Made by a program: the position numbers and the translations under genes. 64,000 nucleotides of DNA from Nocardioides lacusdianchii (lineage in GTDB: Bacteria; Actinomycetota; Actinomycetes; Propionibacteriales; Nocardioidaceae), in the NCBI RefSeq assembly GCF_020102855.1, contig NZ_JADHZD010000001.1, forward strand, positions 434,001-498,000. Direction: 5' to 3'. The notes under the pieces were generated by a model. It saw only the letters and a list, made by a program, of their open reading frames with translations. It had not been told where the DNA came from and did no database searches. Below are positions 16,102 to 22,201 of the stretch, piece by piece (within the stretch, counting starts at the first letter, position 1; each line of letters begins with the position of its first letter).

Positions 16102-16208
16102 TCGCTGGTCGAGTAGCCGAGCTCCTCTTCTTCGCTGGTCGAGTAGCCGAGCGAGGAACGAGCTCGGCGTATCGAGACCCACTCTCCGCCCTTCGCTGGT
16201 CGAGTAGC
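16102..16208. repeat. Dispersed REP-like palindromic repeats, one full and two partial copies
   Basis: The unit CGCTGGTCGAGTAGCCGAGC occurs at about 16103-16122 (partial), 16133-16180 (full, continuing GAGGAACGAG and GTATCGAGACC) and 16194-16208 (partial). The full copy is an imperfect palindrome: GGTCGAGTAGCCGAGC faces GCTCGGCGTATCGAGACC. Such elements are scattered between genes in many Nocardioides genomes. A related copy lies at 58246-58297. The third partial copy abuts the truncated MFS gene. Confidence 0.75.
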
Positions 16209-16314
16209 GGTCGAGGGCCGACTTGATCTCAGGGAGACGAGGGAGCAACGAGGCGAAGAGTGCGCCATTGGTGAAGAAGAGAGCACTGACAGCCCATCGC
16301 TCCCGGTCCCTCAT
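16209..16314 (-). pseudogene. Truncated MFS transporter, N-terminal fragment only
   Basis: Read leftward from an ATG ending at 16314, the frame gives MRDRERWAVSALFFTNGALF followed by ASLLPRLPEIKSAL. This is the first TM helix and the PRLPEI loop of YbjJ-like major facilitator transporters. Immediately afterwards the frame enters the palindromic repeat (…DRYSTSEG) and homology stops. The remaining roughly 360 residues are missing. The junction with the repeat suggests a deletion mediated by the repeat or insertion of the repeat. It cannot encode a working transporter. Confidence 0.65.
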
Positions 16315-16572
16315 GAGCCCAGCGAAGCAGACTCCCGCAGCGCCGTCGATGACCAACGATGGTGGGCGGCCCGCTCGCTCGCGCGTACGTTCTGCGCTCC
16401 ACACAGGGCGTGAGGTGTGGTGACCGAGGCGGTCACCCCAGCCCCGACATTCCGCCGCGTGCGACGCGTGAGGAGGGGACGTCCGTTGCCGCCGTGCCGA
16501 CCGCTCCGTCAACGACAGGTCAACGCTGACCGCGTCCCCGGTACAGACCGTCAGACCGACCGGTGCGCGCGA

Positions 16573-16869
16573 CTACGCGCAGTCGCGACAAACGGGCGGG
16601 GTGTCTGTGATCCTCGCGCTGCGGTGGTGCACGAGGAAGCAGACCGAACACGTGAACTCGTCGTCCTGCTTCGGCACCACCTCGATGCTGAGCTCCTCGT
16701 TCGACAGGTCGGCTCCGGGCAGCTCGAAGGACTCTGCGGCCTCGGTTTCGTCCTCGTCGATCTTGCTGGAGCTCGCGTCCTTGTTGGTCGCAGCGAGGCG
16801 AAGAGCTTCGAGGCTCTCCTCCTTCTGCTCCTCCTCGCTCTTGCGAGAGGCGTCGTAGTCAGTTGCCAT
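16573..16869 (-). CDS. DUF4193 family protein (Rv2699c type)
   Basis: This 98-residue acidic protein is typical of a family found across actinobacteria. It has an N-terminal MATDYDASRKSEEE stretch, the central ESFELPGADLSNEELSIEVV motif and a C-terminal zinc-ribbon-like pair of Cys motifs (CSVCFLVHHRS and CRDC). Its function is unknown. In most genomes it sits beside cell-division or dut-type genes. Here it is isolated in a repeat-bounded stretch, so it may be a second or relocated copy. A 14-bp direct repeat flanks it (16448 and 17002). Confidence 0.8.
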   Translation of the reverse strand: MATDYDASRKSEEEQKEESLEALRLAATNKDASSSKIDEDETEAAESFELPGADLSNEELSIEVVPKQDDEFTCSVCFLVHHRSARITDTPPVCRDCA

Positions 16870-17120
16870 GGTGGGAGGTACGTCCTATTCGTTCGGGGCG
16901 AGCGCAGTCTGCCGTACCCAGTCCGTCCTTTGAAAACGCATCCAGATGAACACTCGGCCTCAAAGGACCGTCCCACCTCTGTGGGCTGACGTCGGCCGCG
17001 GCATTCCGCCGCGTGTTGGGACTGCGGGAGCCTTCGAAGCCCAGCCATCCGCACCCGCGGACGATGTGAGACACGAGAGTCCGCCGGGGTGGGATCTACC
17101 TGCGTTGCTAGCCTGCGCCG
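16870..17120. other. Intergenic region between DUF4193 and azlC
   Basis: About 250 bases separate the two divergent genes. It contains the second copy of the 14-mer CATTCCGCCGCGTG (17002-17015) and a TAGCCT hexamer (17109-17114) six bases before the azlC start. No further gene is visible. Confidence 0.4.
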
Positions 17121-17804
17121 GTGGCAGCCGGGAGAGACGAGGGAGCGCGGGAAGCGTTTCTACGCGGCCTCAAGCTGGGCGTCCCGTTCGGGGTGGTCGG
17201 CTTCTTCCTGAGCGCCTCATTCGGTGTGCTGGCTCGACAGGCAGGCTTCAGCGTCGCGCAGGCCATCGTCACGGCGATGATTGTCTTCGCTGGTTCGGCG
17301 CAGTTCGCGGCGCTGTCCGTGATCACCGTCGGAGGGGGCATCCCCGCGGCCTTGACCGCAGGGAGCCTGATGAACGCGCGCTTCTTGGCCATGGGCATCG
17401 CGCTGGCACCATCGTTGCCGGGCGGCCCGATGAAGCGCGCAGCGCAGGGGCAGGCCGTCGTCGACTCCTCGTGGGCACTCGCCAATCGCGGGGACGGCAC
17501 CTTCGACCGGTGGCTGCTGTTCGGCACAACAGTCCCGCAGTACGTGACCTGGACGCTCGGTTCGGTCGTGGGCGCGATATTTGGAGACGCTCTGGGTGAT
17601 ACGCACCGGCTCGGCTTGGACGCGATCTACCCCGTGTTCTTCCTGTCGTTGCTGGTCGCGGAGCTCAGGGACGGGCCCTCCCGCTGGGTGGCCGCCTGCG
17701 GCGGACTTCTCGCGCTCGCTCTTGTGCCGATCAGTCCTCCGGGCGTGCCGATCCTGGCTGCGAGCGCCGTTACCCTCATCGGACTGGTGCGGAGGTCGAG
17801 GTGA
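17121..17804 (+). CDS. azlC: AzlC family branched-chain amino acid exporter subunit
   Basis: The 227-residue integral membrane protein has the AzlC signature: a GVPFGVVGFFLSASFGVLA segment, IVFAGSAQFAAL (a typical AzlC motif), and MNARFLAMGIALAPSL. With AzlD it forms a two-component exporter of branched-chain amino acids or azaleucine. The GTG start is preceded at six bases by TAGCCT, suggesting leaderless transcription. It overlaps azlD by four bases. It belongs to the accessory patch bounded on the left by palindromic repeats. Confidence 0.9.
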   Translation: MAAGRDEGAREAFLRGLKLGVPFGVVGFFLSASFGVLARQAGFSVAQAIVTAMIVFAGSAQFAALSVITVGGGIPAALTAGSLMNARFLAMGIALAPSLPGGPMKRAAQGQAVVDSSWALANRGDGTFDRWLLFGTTVPQYVTWTLGSVVGAIFGDALGDTHRLGLDAIYPVFFLSLLVAELRDGPSRWVAACGGLLALALVPISPPGVPILAASAVTLIGLVRRSR

Positions 17805-18118
17805 CGCTGACCTACACCCAGGTATGGGTCCTCATCTTCGGCCTGGCCGCCCTGACCGTGCTGATCAAGGCCCTGGGTCCGGTGCTCCTCGGCGGACGGG
17901 AGCTGCCGCCATGGTTCTCCCGCGTCATCGTCCTGATGGCGCCCGCGCTTCTCAGCGCGTTGGTCGTGACCTCGGTGTTCGCCACTGGACGCTCATGGTC
18001 GGTAGGTGCACACACCGTGGGCGTCGGAGTAGCCGCGTTGATGCTGTGGCGTCGCTGCTCACTGGTGCTGTCCGCCGTTGTGGCAGTCCTTGTCACTGCC
18101 GGGTTGCGGGCGATCTGA
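17801..18118 (+). CDS. azlD: AzlD family transporter subunit
   Basis: This 105-residue protein has about four TM helices and the AzlD features LTVLIKALGPVLLGGRELPP and APALLSALVVTSVF. It is the small partner of AzlC in branched-chain amino acid export. The GTG start overlaps the azlC stop (GTGA), so the two subunits are co-translated. Confidence 0.9.
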   Translation: MTLTYTQVWVLIFGLAALTVLIKALGPVLLGGRELPPWFSRVIVLMAPALLSALVVTSVFATGRSWSVGAHTVGVGVAALMLWRRCSLVLSAVVAVLVTAGLRAI

Positions 18119-18191
18119 GACCCCAGCGTCCGCGTCGTTCGACCTCCAGGTCTGCCACATGGGTGCGTCTTAGCGCCTAGGGTGACCTGTT

Positions 18192-19337
18192 GTGCCAGCC
18201 CGCACTGATGCTTCCGCCGTCCGCGTGGGCGTGGCCGGCGCGGTCGTGATCGCCGTTCAGTTCGGGATGGGCCGTTTCGTGTTCGGCCTCACGCTGCCCG
18301 ATCTGCGCTCGGATCCCTCCCTCTCCCCTGCTGGCCTGTCCGACCCGCTTCTCGGTCTGATCGCCTCGGCGACGTTCGCGGGCTTCCTCGCCGGCATCCT
18401 CGGGGCCCCGCTCCTCGCGCGGCGACGCGGTCCTCGCGCGCCCACCACGCTCGGCTGTGCCTGCGGCACCATCGGCGGCCTAGTGGTGTTCGGCGCGCCG
18501 CATCCGGCGGTGCTCGCCGCAGGTGCGGTACTGGTGGGCAGCGCTGCGGGCTGGGTGTGGGCGCCGTACAACGATCTGATCGCCGCAGTCGCTCCGCCTG
18601 CTCGCCGCCCCACACTGCTCGCACTGGTCGCAACGGGGACCAGCGCCGGCCTGGTCGCTGTCGCGATGGTTGCGCTGGTCGGTTCGGGGTGGCGGACGGC
18701 GTGGGCCGCGGTCGGCTTCGCATCGGCCGCAGCGGCGTTGCTCAATCTGCGCTGGGTCCCGCGGGTGGCGCCCCCGCCGTGCGGCAGGACCGACCGGGTC
18801 CCCTGGCGACCTCTGCTGCTCCCGGCCGCCTACTCGGTGGGGTTCTACGTCACGACGACACTGTTCTTCACCTATGCCGCCGAGACGCTTCGCCTCGGCG
18901 GGCTGCCGTCCCAGGCAGCGCCCGCGCTCTACGCCGTCATCGGGGTTCTCGGCCTCGTCGGACTGCTGACGGGGCGCTGGTGCGAAGGGATCGGCGCCCG
19001 CCGCGTCGCAGCCTCGTGCCTCGCGCTCATCGCCGTCGCGCTCGCCGTCCTCGCACTCGCCGGCGATAGTTGGGTTGCCGCTCTTGCGGCGGCGGCGGTC
19101 TTCGCTCCGGGCTACATGGGCGGCGCCGCGGTCATCGCCATCTGGACCTCCTCGCTGGCCCCCGAGCGCGCGACACAGGCGATGACGAGCGTCCTCGCTG
19201 TCGGCGCGCTCGCCGCTGTGGTCGGACCGACGGTGGTCGGCGCACTCCTCGGTTCGTTCGAGCTGCCCACGGTGCTGGTGGGGCTGGCCCTCCTCGCCGC
19301 GGCCGGTGCCGCGGCGCTGGCGGCGCGCCGGGTCTGA
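18192..19337 (+). CDS. MFS transporter, YbfB/YjiJ-like
   Basis: The 381-residue major facilitator has about 12 TM helices. The N-terminal VQFGMGRFVFGLTLPDL segment is characteristic of the YbfB/YjiJ (MFS_4) branch. A loop-like ARRRGPRAPTT follows TM2, and GWVWAPYNDLIAAVAPP is also typical. The substrate is unknown, and members are often exporters. TAGGGT ends eight bases before the GTG start, so a leaderless mRNA is likely. It is not related to the truncated MFS fragment at 16.2 kb. Confidence 0.85.
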   Translation: MPARTDASAVRVGVAGAVVIAVQFGMGRFVFGLTLPDLRSDPSLSPAGLSDPLLGLIASATFAGFLAGILGAPLLARRRGPRAPTTLGCACGTIGGLVVFGAPHPAVLAAGAVLVGSAAGWVWAPYNDLIAAVAPPARRPTLLALVATGTSAGLVAVAMVALVGSGWRTAWAAVGFASAAAALLNLRWVPRVAPPPCGRTDRVPWRPLLLPAAYSVGFYVTTTLFFTYAAETLRLGGLPSQAAPALYAVIGVLGLVGLLTGRWCEGIGARRVAASCLALIAVALAVLALAGDSWVAALAAAAVFAPGYMGGAAVIAIWTSSLAPERATQAMTSVLAVGALAAVVGPTVVGALLGSFELPTVLVGLALLAAAGAAALAARRV

Positions 19338-19383
19338 CATCGACCACGCGCCGTGCGGTCGCGTCACCCGGAGCTACCGGGCC

Positions 19384-20310
19384 TCATTCGCAGCCAGTCC
19401 CGTCCCCGTCCCCGTCCAGGTGGGTCCCGTACCCCAAGTCCCCGATGCGGACCGGGGTCGCACCCGCCGCACGAGCCTCGTCACAGCTGTCGTAAGTCGC
19501 GGGCTCGGCGGATGAGTCGGTCGCCGCGTCGTTGGTGGCGTCGAACGGGTCAGAGATGTTGTGATCCACCGCTGTCGGCGCGCCCCACGGGTCAGGCGTG
19601 AGGGCTTGTCCGTCGCACGGGGTCAGCACTCGCTGGATCGCAGCCTGCTCCGCAGAGGTCACCCAGAGGTCGTACTTGGCCTTCACCGCGACCTGCCGGG
19701 AGACGTACTCACAGCGGTACGGCTTGTTGGCCGGCAGCCACGTGGCGGCGTCACCGTCGCCCTTCTGACGGTTGGCTCCGGCGTCCGTCGGGAGGAGGTT
19801 CAGCGGGTCGTTGGCGAAGGCAGCGCGCTTCTTGATCGGCCAGCCGAAGGCTCCCGTCGCCCAGGCGTTTCCCAAGGAGACGATGTGGTCGATGTCGATG
19901 AGCGAGACATGGCCCTGCCAGTAGTCGATCGTCGACCCGGTGTAGGGGTCGTCGTACGAGCCAGCAGCCACGACGCAGCCGTTGCTCTCCAGCGTCACCG
20001 GAAACAAGCGCTCACGGAGGACGTCGTTCCTCGTGTCGCACCCATTCCGGTCCGCGTCGAGCCACGCCGGCCCGAAGCGGTCGCGGTCATATCCCGTCAT
20101 GGGAGCACGCCCCTTGACCGGAAGGAGGCTGAGCGCCGCCACAGCGGTTCCGTCGTCGGCTTTACGACCGGCGGACGGAGACGCGGACGGCGACGGGCGA
20201 GAGGGCTCAACGGAAGCGTCGCGCGCGCCCGCCACGACGTCGGAGTCGCCGCCACACTGGGCGACCACCACAAGAAGTACGGCACCCACGACGACATGCG
20301 TGAGCTTCAT
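19384..20310 (-). CDS. Secreted HNH nuclease (DUF1524/GmrSD-like) fused to Excalibur calcium-binding domain
   Basis: The 308-residue exported protein has a hydrophobic leader followed by a Cys (VVVAQCGGDSD), a possible but imperfect lipobox, then a Ser/Pro linker. The nuclease core has the IDIDHIVSLGNAWATGAFGW motif and NDPLNLLPTDAGANRQKGDG, the DUF1524-type HNH elements with catalytic His and Asn. The last 37 residues form an Excalibur motif (YDSCDEARAAG … GDGDGTGCE) that binds calcium by DxDxDG. This is typical of extracellular nucleases of actinobacteria that degrade environmental DNA. A second Excalibur protein is encoded just upstream. Confidence 0.85.
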   Translation of the reverse strand: MKLTHVVVGAVLLVVVAQCGGDSDVVAGARDASVEPSRPSPSASPSAGRKADDGTAVAALSLLPVKGRAPMTGYDRDRFGPAWLDADRNGCDTRNDVLRERLFPVTLESNGCVVAAGSYDDPYTGSTIDYWQGHVSLIDIDHIVSLGNAWATGAFGWPIKKRAAFANDPLNLLPTDAGANRQKGDGDAATWLPANKPYRCEYVSRQVAVKAKYDLWVTSAEQAAIQRVLTPCDGQALTPDPWGAPTAVDHNISDPFDATNDAATDSSAEPATYDSCDEARAAGATPVRIGDLGYGTHLDGDGDGTGCE

Positions 20311-20368
20311 GGGGATCCGCGTCGGCAGAGTGGGATCGAGCGCGACTCAGGCGGCGCGGCCGCTCGGG

Positions 20369-20653
20369 TCAGCGCTTCTCGCAGGCGATGCCGTCGTTGT
20401 CCGCGTCGAGCGTGCCGTTGTGACCGTCAGCAGCCCGGTACTCCTTGGTGTTGCGGTAGAAGTTGGTGACCGGCGTACCGCTCGTGCGGTCCCTCGCCTT
20501 GGCCAGGCCGACGCCGTGGGGCCACTTCTTGTTGAGGTTGGTGCAGTTGTCGTGGTGGCCGGTCGTGTGACCCGACGCCGGACCGGCCAGCGTCAGCGTG
20601 GTGGCGGCCAGGGTGGTGACTGCGATCGAGATGAGCGTCTTGGTGGCGTGCAC
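20369..20653 (-). CDS. Secreted Excalibur-domain protein
   Basis: This 94-residue protein has a Sec signal peptide (MHATKTLISIAVTTLAATTL, cleavage near ASG) and one Excalibur domain (CTNLNKKWPHGVGLAKARD … LDADNDGIACEKR) with the DADNDG calcium loop and two conserved cysteines. A GGGGAGA sequence nine bases before the ATG is a good ribosome-binding site. It probably forms a transcription unit with the downstream nuclease, which carries the same domain. Function unknown; likely extracellular. Confidence 0.85.
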   Translation of the reverse strand: MHATKTLISIAVTTLAATTLTLAGPASGHTTGHHDNCTNLNKKWPHGVGLAKARDRTSGTPVTNFYRNTKEYRAADGHNGTLDADNDGIACEKR

Positions 20654-20753
20654 GATGGATCTCCCCGTTTGGTCGTCCCCGGTGCAGGCACGATGGCCAC
20701 GAAGGTATGTCAGTACGTCAGGCGTTGTCCGGCGATCAGGAAGATGCTTCCCC

Positions 20754-21866
20754 TCACCCCACCGCCAACCGGTACCCCCGCTTCACCACGGTGAGCACGG
20801 CCTTCGTCCCGATAGCAGCCCGGAGCCGAGCGACAGCCATCTCCACCGCATGCTCGGACCCCGCCTGACCCGAAGGCAGCGCAGCGAGCAGAGCCCGCCT
20901 CGACACCACGAAACCAGGGTTCACCAGCAGCGCCATCAGCACCGAGAGGGGCGCGGGCGACAGCTCCACCGGCACCCCGTCGAGCAGCAGCGAGTCGGAG
21001 TGCACGATCAGCGTCCGCCCGTCGGAGAGGCGTACGTCGACGCCGTCCCGCCGCGTCGGCAGCTCGGTCTCGAGCTGCTTGATCATCCCGGCCAGGCGCG
21101 AGCGGTCGGGGACGATCGTCGGCACGCCCCACATCTCGAAGGCCGCCGCGGTGACCGGTCCGACGCAGGAGGCGACGACGTCGGACTGGAAGGCGGAGAT
21201 GAGGTCGTCGCGGCGCCCGACGCTGTAGGCCGCCTCCATCAGCGCGGCCACGGCGGGCGCCGAGGTGAAGGTGACGGCGTCGAGCTCGCGGTCGGCGATC
21301 AGGTCGATCATGTGGAACATCGGGGACGGGTCGTCGGCCGACTCCACGCGGTAGATCGGGACCGTCACCACCGACGCGCCCTGGCGCCGCAGGGCGTGGG
21401 CGGCCATCGACAGCGACTGGCCGTGCTCCTGCACCACGATCCGCTTGCCGGTGAGGTCGCGTCCGCGCAGGTGCGCCAGCACGTCCTCGAAGCACTCCGA
21501 CTCCGGCGACCACAGCTCGCGCAGGCCGTGGCGGCGCAGCACGCCGACGCTCTTCGGGCCGCGGGCCAGGATCTCCGAGGCGCCGAGGACGGCCACCAGC
21601 TCGTCGTACAGTCCCGCCTCGGTCGCGGCGTCGAGCCACGCCTTCATCCCGATGCCCGTGGTGGCGAGGAAGAGGTCGACGGGCGCGGAGACCACGTCGC
21701 GGGTCGCGGCCAGGAGCTCGGCGAGGTCGACGTGGTTGGGCTCCAGCGACAGCGCCGCCGCCCACTCGACCTTGGCGCCGCGCCGCTCCAGCAGCGCGAC
21801 CTGCTCGTCGGCCTTGCGGGCAGCGGTCACCCCGATCCGGAAGCCCTCCAGTGGCAGGACGCTCAC
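20754..21866 (-). CDS. nnaR: NnaR-like bifunctional regulator: uroporphyrinogen-III synthase domain plus winged-helix domain
   Basis: The 370-residue protein has an N-terminal HemD fold (about 1-260; GFRIGVTAARKADEQ, FLATTGIGMKAWL, VVASCVGPVTAAAFE) and a C-terminal OmpR-type winged helix (about 270-370; LSPAPLSVLMALL, EMAVARLRAAIGT, VVKRGYRLAVG). This fusion is the architecture of NnaR, the nitrate/nitrite assimilation co-activator described with GlnR in Streptomyces and mycobacteria. The HemD part may also serve siroheme supply for NirB. The GTG start overlaps the nirD stop, so it is co-translated with nirBD. Confidence 0.88.
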   Translation of the reverse strand: MSVLPLEGFRIGVTAARKADEQVALLERRGAKVEWAAALSLEPNHVDLAELLAATRDVVSAPVDLFLATTGIGMKAWLDAATEAGLYDELVAVLGASEILARGPKSVGVLRRHGLRELWSPESECFEDVLAHLRGRDLTGKRIVVQEHGQSLSMAAHALRRQGASVVTVPIYRVESADDPSPMFHMIDLIADRELDAVTFTSAPAVAALMEAAYSVGRRDDLISAFQSDVVASCVGPVTAAAFEMWGVPTIVPDRSRLAGMIKQLETELPTRRDGVDVRLSDGRTLIVHSDSLLLDGVPVELSPAPLSVLMALLVNPGFVVSRRALLAALPSGQAGSEHAVEMAVARLRAAIGTKAVLTVVKRGYRLAVG

Positions 21867-22201
21867 CGGACGCCCCCGACGAGCACGACGCCGTCGACCA
21901 CCGAGACGTCGTACGACGGGACGGACACCGACGCGTCGTCCAGGCAGGCGCCGGTGCGGAGGTCGAAGGCCTGCTTGTACATCGGCGAGCTCACCACCGG
22001 TGCCTCCCCGCGCGAACCCACGATCCCGCGGGAGAGCACCGACGCTCCACTGAAGGGGTCGACGTTGCCGATCGCGTGGACCGAGCCGTCGTGGGTGCGG
22101 AAGACCGCGACCGCGAGGCCGTCGACCAGCGCGGCGACGCCGCCCTCGAGCGGGATGTCGGCGACGGCGCACACGGCGGTGGCGCGAACGAGATCGATCA
22201 T
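21863..22201 (-). CDS. nirD: Nitrite reductase (NADH) small subunit
   Basis: The 112-residue protein has the NirD Rieske-like fold without the usual iron-sulfur ligands (no CxH…CxxH). Recognisable segments are VFRTHDGSVHAIGNVDPFSG, SRGIVGSRGEAPVVSSPMYK and FDLRTGACLDD. It is the small subunit of assimilatory nitrite reductase and partners NirB. Four-base overlaps link it to nirB upstream and nnaR downstream. Confidence 0.93.
   Translation of the reverse strand: MIDLVRATAVCAVADIPLEGGVAALVDGLAVAVFRTHDGSVHAIGNVDPFSGASVLSRGIVGSRGEAPVVSSPMYKQAFDLRTGACLDDASVSVPSYDVSVVDGVVLVGGVR

Larger units (their letters stand above)
16088..16572. other. Repeat-rich gene-poor interval
   Basis: This stretch holds the palindromic repeats, the MFS remnant listed separately, and an 8-bp inverted repeat GGTGACCG-AGG-CGGTCACC at 16419-16437 that could be an operator or terminator. 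From about 16320 to 16570 I see no open frame with recognisable features on either strand. It looks like decayed DNA left after gene loss. Confidence 0.5.
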
